Assembly (NCBI GenBank): GCA_944548615.1
Contig: OX155964.1
Coordinates: forward strand, 17,340,653 to 17,404,652
Length of the DNA stretch: 64,000 bases
DNA from: Micropterix aruncella
Lineage: Eukaryota > Arthropoda > Insecta > Lepidoptera > Micropterigidae
Direction of reading: 5' to 3'
Translations under genes and position numbers: made by a program
In this document: piece by piece, positions 41,601 through 52,932 of the stretch
Position numbering within the stretch: the first letter of the stretch is position 1
How the letters are laid out: every line of letters begins with the position of its first letter
The notes under the pieces: generated by a model
Databases searched by the model: none
What the model was told of the DNA's origin: nothing
What the model saw: the letters and a program-made list of their open reading frames with translations, nothing else

Positions 41601-44600
41601 AATCTATGTCAACTACAGCTAAACAGCAGGGCACTTCAATCGCTATCGCAATCGTAAATTTCAGTATTACGAAACTATTAGAAGTAGCTGAACTTGCTCT
41701 AATCGCAGAGAGAATTGTTTCTGTCGTTATCGGCATTAAAAAATCAATATTGCGTTTCTATCTATTTGACAAAGACAGGACAGCACATTCGCTTTCCTGC
41801 TGTCATAGTTTTAAAGAAATTTCCGTATTTTTTGATAGTTTCTAAGAGCAAATAAAAAATTATCATAGTTCAACGTTTCTAGAGGAAAACTGAAAAAAAC
41901 GATAAAATAACATTACCCCATGAAGTTTCTGTAATGTCGTGTTGTGACTAATTTGTCTCGGGATTTTATGTTGTAATATTTTTTATGATTGATTTTATGC
42001 TGTGATATTATGTGAATTTATGTCGTGATTAATTTGAGCCCTTATGTCCAAAAAAACAATGTTTCGAAATATGTGTTTGCTTTGTAACCATAGTATATGT
42101 TCATTTGTAGTATAATGTAGTATATTTTTGTGCAAGAAATACATTTATTCAATAACAATCATATATTTATTATTTTTGTAAACTCTGTAATATATTAGAT
42201 ATACTTTATAGTTCTTGACATCCGGTTGGTCACAGCGTTGTTAATTTGTGGATACTTTAAGAATGTTTTAAAAACATAATAAACTTATTCCATATCAGTA
42301 TTCATAAATAATTAATCAATAATAAACTAAAAGGTACTGAAAGAAAAGAATTTTTTAAAAAGTATACCTCACTTTAACATTATATTTCGGAACTCAGCGT
42401 TTATTGTAGTATTTTTTTGACGGAATGAAAAGCCAAATTCAGCCGAATACATCTCTTGATAAGTCGGGTTTCTTTTCAATCGTTAAAAGCGATCCAATCG
42501 CTAGAGTATTCTAAATAGGGATGAGCATCACAAGGACTATCGCTAAAATCGGATGGATCTGCCATATTATAAAAAACTACCCTCTTTCTCTGTGTACTCT
42601 TTGGATATTTTAAATAATCTTAATACGATATTTTAAACTAAGCCAGTTTAGAATCAAGCAATGTTTGTATCTACACTACAGATTGGCTGTAAGAGATTGC
42701 GTTTGTCTTTGCTGATATCATATTATTTTATGTAATCCGAGGAAGAGTTTAATATCAGACAAACTCACCAGCAGATTCCGCCTCTTGTGCAGAAATGAAG
42801 TTTCCAGTTAGACATATTTCCATAGCCTTTGATTTTCCTACTGCTCTGGTTAGCCGTTGAGTACCGCCAGCTCCGGGGATTGTGCCGATGGCAACTTCCG
42901 GTTGACCGAATTTGGCCTTCTCTCCAGCGTAAATTATGTCGCACATCATTGCCAGTTCACATCCACCGCCCAACTAAAAAAGAGAATATTATGCATTTCT
43001 GTTCGAAAACCGGCACTCTAAGAGACTACGCTGGTATACGGTGGCTCAAACACCCAAGATACCTCTGTGATTAGTGCAAATGCATTAAATATTAAAAAAC
43101 CGACATGTTAGCTAAAAAATGAGTCCTGCGACCAATGATAGGTCCAGAATCATTCTGTGGCATATCAAGGCCACAGCAACTAGGGAATGCAATCTCGGTA
43201 TATCGAGATCTCAAAATACCAAGATCTTGCACTAATTTTGCAAGATTAATCTTGCACGCAAAATCACACGCAATCTCGCAAGATTTGCGAGATTGCGCAG
43301 CAGCATATTTCATGACCATTTAGGAGCGCGACCATGGCGCAAAGCTACGCAACGCTAGCCGTCACGTCCCGGGGATTTCCGGCGCTATAATGACAGGGGT
43401 CCCCAGAGAACGGAACGGAACGTCGCGAGCAAGCAGTGCGGCGTATTTTCTTCGCCAATTCGCAATGGTTTTCGTGTGCATAATGTAATAATTTGATAAC
43501 GCAGAGTGTTCCAATTCTTTTTAATAGTAAAACTGCAGATACATATATGTGCAGATTTTGCCTCGAAGAATCGGGGACATCGCTCCAATTTCTGTGCAAA
43601 AGTGGACCACTAGTGCAGTCAAGGTACAGACACTTCTGGACCCAAGCGAGATCGAAGAAATCATTTTCTTAAATCTATTGGAGTTTGTAGAAAGCACAGG
43701 ACTGGGTAACGAGCTGTAAGCAACACAATTAGTTTAATTCTGCTACTATCATAGCATTATGTCTTATGGCACTATGCTGATGATGTTCTTATCATCTTCA
43801 TGCTGCAAGAATGTCTATTCGTTCAATATATGGGCTAGGTTCTACAGACACTGCGGGAACTTTTCAAGGAAATCACCGTAGCTCTTCAGTAAATAAAAAT
43901 AACATACAAACGGAGCTGCCATGGAATTCAACGATCGAAGTCGGGCCCATCATATTATATATTATATTATTATATATAATTACACTTCTGGAGGGTGAAC
44001 GCTGCCACATGTGAGCGTTCCCCTTACCACCCATTCACTCCCCCTTCGAAGCCATAGAATTTGAAATGCAGAACTTGCGGTTTTAGATTTTTCTAGAAAG
44101 GAGTTGATTATTTTCCTGGAGAGGCCAAGATCTTTAAAAAGGTGAAACAGAGATTTAGCGGGCAGGCCAGGAGCGCCAACTTCCACCGCGTGAAGGTGAA
44201 CAGTGAAGCCGTTCTGGGTGACGGCATTATATTTTTGCAAATATATTTTCGTAAAAATCAAAAACTGTTCAATAAAGTCAGTGACTGCCATAATATAAAT
44301 ACCAGATATAGAATTAAGCATTCACTTCCTATGTTCCGACTAAAAAAAGGTCGGAACTTCTTTTATGGGACAATGTATACATTTCTACTACAGAATTCAG
44401 TAGAAAATTCCAGAGTTGCCAGTAAAATAATTTAAGCATCGTTTTAATGACCTAGGTACTTTATAAAAAAACATACTATAAGATTAACGACTACTTGAAT
44501 GATAAATATGCCCGGTGTTATTTACTTATTTTATTTGCTTATTTTACAGATTACAGATATCTTAGAAAATTGAAGACTATCGCGGTTATTTGACATTATA

Positions 44601-47600
44601 AATAAGATAAAAACCAATTTACTGTGTGAATTTTGTAGCATTTGATATTTCAGCGATGATGCAACCGCCTTTTGTGCAGGGTCAAGGATCCAATCTACCC
44701 TGGACAACGGCGTTTGCAACATCGCCGAAACTTTAAGTGCTACAAACTTCACACGGTAATTTCATTTTCATCTTATTTACAGATACAGTAGAACTATAAT
44801 TATCCGAACTCCGACTATCCAAATCGCCGATTATCCAAAATTAAAACGGAAAAACAAATAAGACGGAAACGTACTGATTGTTGATAATGCACCAACTTAT
44901 TCCACCGAAGAATTGACAATAATATTACCAAAAAAGTGGCTTCTGGTTTTCTTTGGAGGTTCTTTCCAGGCGAGGCCATAGAATCCGTTTGAAAAAAATA
45001 AATTTGTGTACTATTACTGTCTATTGGCGTTCAGCAATATATTTACGTTGAAATAAAAAAAATGGCTTTGAAGAGTGAATGGGTGGTAAGGTGAACGCTC
45101 ACATGTGGCAAGACAGCTGTCCTAAACCTACCACAGCTGGTCGTTAGTCCGGAATCCACCGCTCAACCCCCCAGAAGTGTAATAATAGTATATGATGGGC
45201 CCGCTTCGGTCGGTGAATTCCATGGCAGCTCCGTTTGTATTTTATTTATCATTTTTATTTCATTTCAAGCAAACGGAGGGACGAAGGGGGTCTGTGAAGG
45301 CTGCAGTGAAGGTCTACGATGGCCGCATCTAATCTAATTAAATGACCATTTTAGAAGTCATGGTGAGAATTAATGTTAGAACTCACCGCAAATCCATTCA
45401 CAGCTGCGATAATAGGTTTCGCACAAACTGTCAGGCTATTCCAATGCTCTAAGAAATTTCCTTTGATGTTCATAGCAAATGTGTTGTTCTGCATTTCTTT
45501 GATATCAGCACCAGCAGCAAAAGCCTTCTCGTTTCCTAAAAGTTATAATATAAAATTTATTATTTATCTTTTAAGAGATTTAACACTCTAACAGCGGAGC
45601 ACGTACTGAGGGCGTGATCGATTTTCATACAGTTTGTACTACACTCGGTTTGTAATTCGCATTATACTACCGTGTAGGTTAGTCTTTTATCTATAATATA
45701 TATGCAATTCATTAGCGTGAATTCATAGCGTTCATTGAAAAAAAAGCGTGAATTCTTAGCGTAAACAAAAAAAAAACGAAGTTGAGAGTCTGTAAAGTTT
45801 TCACAGACATTGGAAAGAAGCAAACTAGCAAATGAGGACGCAAGGAGACAGTCTACTATTGTCCAGATTGCAGCGTACCAAAAATTTCCACAAAAAAAAA
45901 AAATGACAATGATTACTTATGTACAATTTATTTTTATTTATTTTTTTATTCACAAAAATGCCCTTTTATAAATAAATAATTTTATAACTTATAATATTTC
46001 TTACGTTTTTATTTTTTATCCGGAAGATATAAAAGTTAGTGTAATAGATTCAAAACAAATTGTTTCTATATCTAATCTAATCAGGTTTTTTTTTCTAGCC
46101 GTTACAATAATGCCAAAAAACGCCTGCAGGCAACGTAACACGCGCTATAAAAATAGGCCGCTGTTAAAGTATTAATATTAATCTAGAGAATAGAGGTGAA
46201 ATAGAATGATAGATTAGGAGGAATTGTTCCGAATTCACCAAAATTACTACTCAACGCTCATTTTTGAAGCGATTGAATGACCAAACCACAAAATTCTGAA
46301 TTAATACCATTCTCAATTTAAATCCTATTTTGAGGGACACATTATTTTCAAAAAACAATACAGAATTATTTTTTTAAAATTTATTTTCAAGCTCAGTGCA
46401 ACTCTTTATATCAGCATTGAAAAGACCACATTGGGAACAAGACAATGCTTCTATCCTAAAAATTTGAAACTGGCCAGTGAAAAAGCGCTAAAAGTTGACT
46501 ATGTTATCGGCGGCCAACCCTAGTTATGCAGAGGGCATGTGGCAGGCATTGATCTATAATTTCTGGTCGAACCCCGAACCAATTTTCAACAGAATTTATT
46601 CTATACTGAACGGCTGGGCTTTTTTATTTTCACATAATGATAACGGTCTTGCCATTTCTAAAATTGAACAAAAATAAGCCATTGTTGTGGCAGTTCAAAG
46701 AGTAAAAATCCCTTGCTAACGAACAGGTAGCGGTAGGATAACCTATGCTGAAACAAAGATACAATCAGTTTTATTAAATAGCATTTGAAATCGTCCAAAA
46801 AAAATAATTTGTTCACATTAATCTGTGGTTATGTGTCACTCGGCGCACTTGTGTGCTTTTCACCATACTTATAGTAATCTTGTGTTATAAAAAACTACCC
46901 TCCTTGTTCCACAAATCCGAAATTAAAACGGAAATAAAAATAGGAAGGAAACGTACTGATTGTTGATAATGCACTAACTCATCCCACCGAAGAATTGTCA
47001 GAAATAGGGAACGGCCAGTTTAAAACAATCTCTTTACTGCCAAACGTCATAGTCTTGTTGCAACCAATGGACCAGTCTGTCAGAGAAACCATGAAACCCC
47101 ATGTCAGAAAACAACTTTTAAGAAAACTTTTGGTAGAGGGCGAAGACGAAGGTGTGTTAACTGACCACAAAAAAATAAATTTTAAAGATTGTCTTTAATG
47201 TCGAACAGGGTTGCGATGAATTAAATCATTTGATTTAAATCGGTGATTTAAATCGCGATTTAAATCAAGTGATTTTTTAAAAAAAATACGTGTGGCACTC
47301 GGGGACTGCCGCATTAAAGCTATTGCATAGCATTTTTAACAACTTATGCAATTATGATTATTTAATTTATTTTATTAATTTAATTTTTTCTGATATCAGA
47401 TAACTGCGCTCTATCGGAAAACGTTGAAATTGTTCCGAATCATTTGCGGCTGCGGTAGCAAATGATTCGGAATAATTTAAACGTCTTCCGATAGAGCGCC
47501 GCGTACGATTTTTTTATTCGATAAAGCAAAAAAAAACGGATTATTCGAAAAAAATCGTAGATAAAAAGATACATAATTAAATTATCTTTAAAATGGGGCA

Positions 47601-49916
47601 GGTTTCATAATAATACTCCAAATAGTATTTGCGTAGTAGTCGTTTTTGTGTTCGGTTAGACCTAATTTCACAAATTAATTACACTATGTAATATAAACAA
47701 AATCTAAAATATTCAAAGCTAAGAATATTAGGAAAATATTCTTGTTCAACATATATTTTTTTCGAATCGTAAGCAGTACTCGTTTAGACGTAATTATCAG
47801 TTTAAAATCTTTAATTCTCGTTAAGAAATTTCTTCATTCGGTCGCAGCGCTGGCCTAGGCCCGCGATAAAAGCTATGCAATAGCTTAAAAACAATGATTT
47901 AAATCAATATTTTTTTACTGCAATCAAAAAATGTCAACCTCAGCCAAAAAATGTCAAGGGACTTCCCCTGACATTAGTTGATAAACAAGTCATAGAGAAA
48001 AATGCCCCTACTGATTGGTGGATAGCAATACATAATACGGAAAAAATATATAACCGAAGAATTGGATATAATCAAGCAACTGCTAAGTACAGTTGCTTTA
48101 TCCACTAGGGTTGAAAGAATATTTTCGGCATTCAATTTGGTGCACAGCAAAATAAGAAACAGATTAGGCAACGAGGAGGAGGCTAAATTAGTTTTCCTTT
48201 TGAAAAAACTAAATTCGAACAAATTACAAAACCAATAACATCTAAGTTAGTCACTAATATAATAATGTAAGTATAATGTAAATATAAGTAAGTGACTGCG
48301 ACTGCGGTGAAACCCACATGGTTTAATATATGTTAATTTATTAATTTTAAGACCTTTTTTCCTTGTTCACTTCTTGATAAATATGACAAAAACGCTACTG
48401 TATTTTTCGTTTTTTTATAAAAATATAATGAAAAATGTTTTTGATTTAGAAGAAGTAAGAACTCCTTGATTTTTGTACATTTTACAATAGTTTTTGTTAA
48501 ATAAATGGCAAATAAATAAGCTACTGTGTTTTTACTTTTTAGAAGAACCAATATATGTTGATTTTGTTGTTAATAAAACATATTTAAATAAATAACAATT
48601 GTATTGTGTTTTTCCTGATTTCCAAATTAAAAAAAATACAAATATTTAAAAAATCAAAAAAATCTGATTTAAATCAAATAAATCCGATTTAAATCAAATA
48701 AATCCGATTTAAATCAAATTAATTTGATTTATTTGATTTTTAAAAAGAAATCATGATTTTCATCAACCCTGATGTCGAAGTTGAAGCAGACACGGGACTA
48801 TAAACTGTTTTTTATTAAAAATAGTTTTATCCTCTCATTTTCAACATGCATAGAGTAATTAATTACAATAGAGCCTATTTTCGGAAAAAAAAACAATTAT
48901 CCGAATATTTGATTATCCGAATAGGGGTCCGGTCACAATTGATTCAGTTAATTTGAGTTCTACTGTATAACTAGATTAACAAAATAAAATATTAAATACC
49001 TGTAATGATAATAACTCCGATGCTGGAGTCTGAATCGTATTTCGTGACGGCTTGACCCAATTCTGTCATGAGCCCATTGCAGAGTGCGTTGAGGGCTTTC
49101 GGACGGTTTAGCGCTATGATTGCAACATTTTTCTTAGCGCCAGTCACTTCCGTTGTTATGTATTCGTAGTTTGCGCCTTAAAGGGAGACAAAAGATAATA
49201 GAATGACTTGAACATAATTACTTTCTAGGTCACTTTGTCCTATGCTTCAGAGATTGGTTAATTAAAATGGCCGCAAATTTGCGCAAATGAGAAGAGTAAA
49301 CCTTGATTAGTTCTTCTGCGGAGAAACTTTTACGCTTTCACCCCTTAGAAGTGTGTTGTATGCTGTGTACAATTCAGGTCGGAGAATTTCATAGCAGTTC
49401 GTTTGTATTTACGTTTATACTATTGTAGTTCAAATTAATTGCAGTAGGTCATTTCTATAACAAGATTATGCCAAAACCGACTTGCTAACACTTTTTCTGC
49501 AATAAGAAGTGCCCCATCTAGTTTCAGTATTAAATATGCATGTTATCGTCTCATTTATTCGACCACAATAACCTTGACAAAATTTAAAAAAAGCTGGAAT
49601 AAATATTGAAATTTAAATATACCGGCAGTAAGCCACAAACGTAAGCCACACGGAAACGCGATCAATAAACAATATAATGAAATGAAAAACATAAAAAATT
49701 GCGGCAAAAATAAATTATCCGAAGTCACAAGCTGAACTTTGGATCTGTCAACCCGATTCAGTGGATAAAATGCCGGCTACTTTTAATCAAAAATTTCGAC
49801 TAACCTGTGCTGTAGAAACTGGCATTTTTGAACGATGCCACCGCCAACGACTGTTTCAATGTATTTCCGACAGTTTTTCCAATAACCGCACGTAATAATC
49901 CGCCAGTAAGAGCCAT
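35587..49916 (-). CDS. ECHS1: Enoyl-CoA hydratase, mitochondrial short-chain (six exons)
   Basis: Exons: 49916-49805, 49176-49000, 45535-45387, 42973-42769, 39220-39033, 35652-35587. All splice sites are GT/AG and phases match, giving 298 aa (human 290). The enzyme hydrates 2-enoyl-CoA to 3-hydroxyacyl-CoA, the second step of mitochondrial beta-oxidation and of valine breakdown. Residues 1 to about 37 ([14 protein letters not shown]...) are rich in basic and hydroxyl residues and lack acids, as in a mitochondrial targeting peptide. The crotonase fold is clear: [12 protein letters not shown], the oxyanion-hole segment [27 protein letters not shown] with catalytic Glu152, and [20 protein letters not shown] with Glu172. 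The C-terminus [18 protein letters not shown] is typical. Introns total about 13 kb and hold LINE, hAT, Tigger and MITE copies, but no coding damage is seen. Orthology to ECHS1 rather than another crotonase rests on end-to-end motif agreement. Confidence 0.96.
35830..36059. other. No gene seen; ECHS1 intron 5
   Basis: AT-rich intron sequence without recognisable features. Confidence 0.4.
36060..36484 (+). mobile_element. 5'-truncated LINE 3' end with (AAAAT)n tail
   Basis: The frame 36078-36290 gives [20 protein letters not shown] and [17 protein letters not shown], the end of a Jockey/CR1-like LINE polyprotein, followed by a 3' untranslated stretch ending in five AAAAT-type units. It is antisense to ECHS1 in its intron 5. 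Confidence 0.7.
36522..36720 (-). pseudogene. Cys-rich transposase-tail-like fragment (piggyBac-like?)
   Basis: The minus-strand frame contains [37 protein letters not shown]: three C-x2-C pairs spaced like the cysteine-rich C-terminal domain of piggyBac-type transposases. Upstream sequence does not show the DDD core. The GGTCT-x3-AGACC palindrome in front of it (36697-36710) recurs at 36882-36895. Family assignment is tentative. Confidence 0.35.
36910..37679. other. No gene seen; ECHS1 intron 5
   Basis: No frames or repeat termini of note. Confidence 0.4.
37680..37860 (-). repeat. Dispersed repeat with palindromic GGCCGATATCGGCC end
   Basis: It begins AGCCCCGATTGGCCGATATCG and matches, inverted, the repeat at about 9695-9838 through a (TTATG)-rich middle to CAGTGGTTTGGCAGTAATTA. 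No coding capacity. Confidence 0.6.
38364..38885 (+). mobile_element. Degenerate RNase H/CCHC-region LINE fragment
   Basis: The pieces [20 protein letters not shown] (RNase H end) and [20 protein letters not shown] with CTKCRI match the layout of the LINE at 34424-35116 but with frame breaks. A nearly exact 29-bp tandem duplication (TATACTGCCGCTGTCTACATG repeated) lies at 38525-38580. Confidence 0.6.
39033..39220 (-). CDS. ECHS1: ECHS1 exon 5
   Basis: The acceptor atttttccag precedes GGCTCGTC; it ends GCTTTG before GTAAGC. It encodes [15 protein letters not shown] and the C-terminal helical region used for hexamer assembly in this family. Confidence 0.95.
39400..39905 (-). mobile_element. 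RLE-type LINE 3' copy
   Basis: From its 3' terminus (minus GCTCTGTTTGTATTTTATTT at about 39405) it runs through the conserved CCACATGTGAGCG region into a decayed end of the endonuclease-domain frame ([17 protein letters not shown]). It lies in ECHS1 intron 4, same strand as the gene. Confidence 0.7.
39906..42768. other. No gene seen; ECHS1 intron 4
   Basis: AT-rich intron with only random short frames (40583-40891, 41606-41845). A (TTTA)n run is at 40654-40680. Confidence 0.45.
42769..42973 (-). CDS. ECHS1: ECHS1 exon 4 (catalytic glutamates)
   Basis: The acceptor tttttttag precedes TTGGGCGG; it ends TCTGCTG before GTGAGT. It encodes [10 protein letters not shown] and [10 protein letters not shown], carrying Glu152 and Glu172, the two acid-base residues equivalent to Glu144 and Glu164 of mammalian ECHS1. 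Confidence 0.96.
43530..43722 (+). mobile_element. LINE CCHC-finger fragment
   Basis: The plus-strand text reads [20 protein letters not shown], the CCHC finger that follows RNase H in R1/Jockey-group LINEs, then breaks. It lies in ECHS1 intron 3. Confidence 0.6.
43885..44230 (-). mobile_element. RLE-type LINE 3' copy
   Basis: The minus strand carries [30 protein letters not shown], then the family 3' region ending GGCAGCTCCGTTTG TATG at about 43905. 5'-truncated; in ECHS1 intron 3. Confidence 0.75.
44786..44990 (+). mobile_element. Tigger/pogo-type transposon left end
   Basis: The terminus CAGTAGAACTATAATTATCC follows a TA and continues with the (A/T)TTATCCGAA-type subterminal repeats of Tigger elements. 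After an internal deletion the sequence joins a transposase remnant (ACTGATTGTTGATAATGCACC, the LIVDNAP motif). The right end is not identifiable. Confidence 0.75.
45068..45252 (+). mobile_element. RLE-type LINE 3' copy
   Basis: It starts GAAGAGTGAATGGGTGGTAAG and ends GGCAGCTCCGTTTGTATTTT ATTTATC. It lies about 135 bp from ECHS1 exon 3, in the orientation opposite to the gene. Confidence 0.75.
45387..45535 (-). CDS. ECHS1: ECHS1 exon 3
   Basis: The acceptor aacttttag precedes GAAACG; it ends TTTGCG before GTGAGT. It encodes [13 protein letters not shown] (CoA binding and oxyanion hole) and [13 protein letters not shown]. Confidence 0.96.
45590..46904. other. No gene seen; ECHS1 intron 2
   Basis: AT-rich, with A-runs at 45738-45780 and 45895-45905. 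The phrase TGTTATAAAAAACTACCCT at 46883 recurs near 42565 and 54688 and marks a small dispersed repeat. Confidence 0.4.
47206..48771 (+). mobile_element. hAT element with exact 8-bp target duplication
   Basis: The termini CAGGGTTG...CAACCCTG are flanked by ATGTCGAA at 47198-47205 and 48772-48779. Clusters of GATTTAAATC line both ends. Inside, from about 48100, the plus strand reads [18 protein letters not shown] then [20 protein letters not shown], the hAT C-terminal dimerisation domain; the rest of the transposase is gone. A hairpin-core element is nested at 47280-47892. Confidence 0.9.
47280..47892. mobile_element. Hairpin-core element, copy C, nested in hAT
   Basis: Nearly identical to copy A (5327-5918), with the central hairpin at 47406-47499 and the inverted AAGCTATTGCATAGC motif at both ends. 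It interrupts the left subterminal GATTTAAATC region of the hAT element. Confidence 0.8.
49000..49176 (-). CDS. ECHS1: ECHS1 exon 2
   Basis: The acceptor ctttaag precedes GCGCAAAC; it ends ATTACAG before GTATTT. It encodes [19 protein letters not shown] and the RPKALNAL and SSIGVIIIT strands that open the crotonase fold. Confidence 0.96.
49805..49916 (-). CDS. ECHS1: ECHS1 exon 1 (targeting peptide)
   Basis: ATG at 49916 follows gcgcttcgaaa; 37 codons plus one base end at CACAG before GTTAGT. It encodes the predicted mitochondrial presequence. Confidence 0.93.
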
Positions 49917-50639
49917 TTTCGAAGCGCGAGATTAGAAACACAACCGGTCCGCGGCGCCTCGGCGAAAAAATAAATCTGTGAAGAAATCATAAATGGAGAA
50001 ACGTCATTTCATGTCGGCCCTAGCGATACACCGTTTTATGGATTAAATCGATAAGCAGTAATTATCGAACCGTAACGCCATAAATTTCCAGTGTTATTGC
50101 TTTTTTACGATTTCATTTATTAATGAGTAGCTTAAGCATCGTAAAATATTATACATTGATAAGTAGGATTAATTATATTTTCTTACCAATTACAATTATC
50201 TTACATTTCAGTATAAATGTAAAACTTTCAAGTGCCTTTATTTTTTTTATTTTAATGCATATACATAAACATATAATGTAATGCATACACATATAATGAA
50301 CAATATAATTTAAACTAATTTGACATTTAATATCATTACTAGAATTAACATGGGTGTCGTATTATAATAAAATTTTACTCAAAAATTTTGTTTTTTTTAT
50401 TTTTTATTGCGCAATTTTACCATTTTTGTTACCGTCAACCCCGGGAGGAATAGTATATTTCTTTCAACGATTTATTACACAGAAAAGTGTATAAATATAC
50501 AAAATTAATAATAACTGTTATAAGCTATATCGTTATACGTGATAATAGTAATGAGAAACAATCATACCTCCACCATTCTCCCCGGGAAGACGACAAATAG
50601 AATTCAAACGCAACTAAAAGTTTTAGAATTTTTATTTCA
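49917..50639. other. ECHS1 upstream region; no gene seen
   Basis: The first about 100 bases upstream of the ECHS1 start codon are relatively GC-rich (GGTCCGCGGCGCCTCGGCG) and probably contain the transcription start, but no TATA box or initiator can be assigned. Further out the DNA is AT-rich without frames. Confidence 0.4.
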
Positions 50640-52932
50640 TTCAGGGCTCTGCCATAGATAATTCGATAGAGACTTTCGAGCCGATGAAATTTATTCATGC
50701 TTTTTCTTTTGGCTTAAACGTAACATCCGAAAGATTAGAGGCATATTTAACAGGAAAGGAGAGAATTAAAATAGAGGTGGTTCAACTAACTGCTAAGGGC
50801 CAGTACGCCTCTTTCAAAGTTGGAGTACCTGAAAGTTTTTTGAATGGGAGTATGTGGCCAATTAGTGCAAAGATCAAACCATATTATTTTATCACACGTG
50901 ATCCTCAACGTGTGACTGCAGGGTGACGGGATAATATTTTTGGCAGATATTTATTATCAGAATGTTAGAGGTTTAAATTCAAAATTTATAGAATTTAGGA
51001 ACAACATTCTGATAAATAATTATTTTGCAATTGTTGCTACCGAAACTGGTCTAGGAGAATTAGTGCAAAGTCAAGAACTATTTTCTGTGTACTACTCAGT
51101 ATTTAGAGCTGATATGATGTGTAGTGCATTTTGCCACAAGAAGTGTATTTTAGAGACTACTACCTACCTAATTTAGTAATATTAGGGGATTTTAATTTTA
51201 ATTCGGCACCTAATATGACCAGAATATAATTTATTTATAAACCTATTTAATTTAAAACCAATTAATAATATTTTCAATTACCGAGGAGAATTATTAGACT
51301 TAGTTTTATGTAATTTACCGGCTTCGGAGGTAGTAAGGGAGATGCCTGGTCAACTCGCCAAAGAAGATAATTACCACCCTAGCTTATGCATCAATGTAGA
51401 GGTAGAAAGATGTGGAGCTATTATTAGACCTAAATTCCAAACACATAATTTATTACAAAAGCGATGGGACTTAATTCGTGGTAGCCCAGAATGTTTCACG
51501 AGTAAGATGCGTTTGGCCGATTGGAGTATTGTTTACGATAGTGAATATTGCAAGCTGTAGAGTCATTTTATGACATAATTTATGCAGTGATGGACGAATG
51601 TTTTCCGTGCATACCGAATAAAACGGCTGCAGTATCTACGTAATTACCCTAGGTGTTTCACCTCGGAAATTAAAAATTTAATCAAAATTAAATATAATTG
51701 CCACAAAGAGTAGAAGACAACGAAGGATAAGCATATTTATAGCTTTTTTTAAGCTTGTCGGACGGAAGTGAAGTGTTGCGTTAAAAAAGCCTTTGACGAT
51801 TTTGTGCGTCAATCTGAGAGAGACAAGCTATGTAATTATAAATTTTTTTGGAAGTATGTCCAAGCCACTAAACAAAGTTTTTCCCATCCGGACACTATTA
51901 CATTTAACGGCGAAACATTTAAAGGAGACATATAAATTTCTAAAGCCTTTTTAGAGTTTTTTAAAACGGTATACAGTAATACTGAGCCCCTGCTCAATGT
52001 AGATGCGCTCATTTGTGATACCGACAGTAATGGACCTGTCTTCGACATCCCACAGGTGACTTCGAATGAGATAAATGGCGCATTTTCTAAAATGATCTTC
52101 AAAAAATCACTGGATTCTGATAACATTCCACCTTTCTTAGTTAAACACTGCGCGATGGCCCTACAAGGACCTTTATCACATATTTTCAATATAGACCTAA
52201 AATCACATTGCTTTCCGCTCAAATGGCAGGTTACTCGTATAAGTTATACGAGTAACCTTTTATGAACGGGTGTTATACTGTATAACACCCGTTCATAAAA
52301 GTTGTCCTAAGAACGTAATCGAGAACTACCGTCCCGTCAACGTTATGCGCACATTTGCAAAATTATTCGATTCTATTCTACACGAATGTATTTACTCATT
52401 CGCAGACATCTGGCTGTTGGAAAGCCAGTATGGATTCAGAAAGAAAAGGTCAGCATGCACGAATTTATTGTCATTGACAGAATATGCCACTACCGCCCTG
52501 GACCGGGGCCTCCAAGTAGTAGTGTTTGCCAGAGATACTATGTATGTTTGAATTGTACGTACCGGTAAATTACACAGCTAGGGAATCGCATCTATTGTTT
52601 AAGTGCCGTACCATCGGACAAATATTTTTGTAGACAGGCCAGTGGGGAGGGTATTAACTATTATTAATTCCTTACCCACTGAAATAGACATCTTTTGTAT
52701 ATCCCTTTGGCAGCTAAAAAGGCAACGCCCTGCTATCTCATGGTTATCATATTCTGTCTTTTACTTAGTTTTATATTTTTATGTTTCTTTCTTGTTCAAT
52801 GTTAGCATCAATTTAGTTATGTAAGTCATTTATTATGGACTTACACAATAGATTTAATATTCAAGGGCGAATCGGATTCGTCTGTAATACTGTTGAATAA
52901 TATTTGGAACTAATAAATAAATAAATAAATAA
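50640..52932 (+). mobile_element. Decayed Jockey/CR1-like LINE with ORF1, endonuclease and RT remnants
   Basis: Pieces in order: an ORF1 C-terminus (50684-50926, ASFKVGVPESFLNGSMWPIS); an endonuclease start (50940-51176, IYYQNVRGLNSKFIEF) with VILGDFNFNS near 51178; a linker; an RT N-terminal region (52056-52222, DSDNIPPFLVKHC) and RT fingers (52300-52551, ENYRPVNVMRTFAKLFD, YGFRKKRSACTNLL). The RT palm with its catalytic aspartates and most of the C-terminus are deleted; the 3' end carries a (TAAA)n tail at 52909-52932. Multiple stops and frameshifts make it inactive. Confidence 0.8.
52228..52301. repeat. Two abutting perfect palindromes in the LINE RT region
   Basis: Palindrome 1, 52228-52258: 15-bp arms (AGGTTACTCGTATAA) around one base. 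Palindrome 2, 52257-52301: 22-bp arms (CTTTTATGAACGGGTG... ) around one base. They overlap by two bases and interrupt the RT frame; removing the duplicated halves would restore a continuous reading. Confidence 0.9.

Larger units (their letters stand above)
46905..48965 (+). mobile_element. Tigger/pogo-type transposon right part, split by hAT
   Basis: The transposase remnant 46950-47197 includes [20 protein letters not shown] and RKQLLRKLL, the DDE_1 segment around the third catalytic residue region. It is cut at 47205 by a hAT element and resumes at 48772, reaching the right terminus AGTTCTACTG at 48965, followed by TA. The left end is missing. It lies in ECHS1 intron 2, antisense to the gene. 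Confidence 0.75.

Noticed and set aside
44786..48965. A single 4.2-kb Tigger element from the left end at 44786 to the right end at 48965, both next to TA
   Set aside because: ECHS1 exon 3 lies between the ends and is in frame with the rest of the gene, and both halves repeat the same internal segment; two separate truncated copies are the simpler reading.
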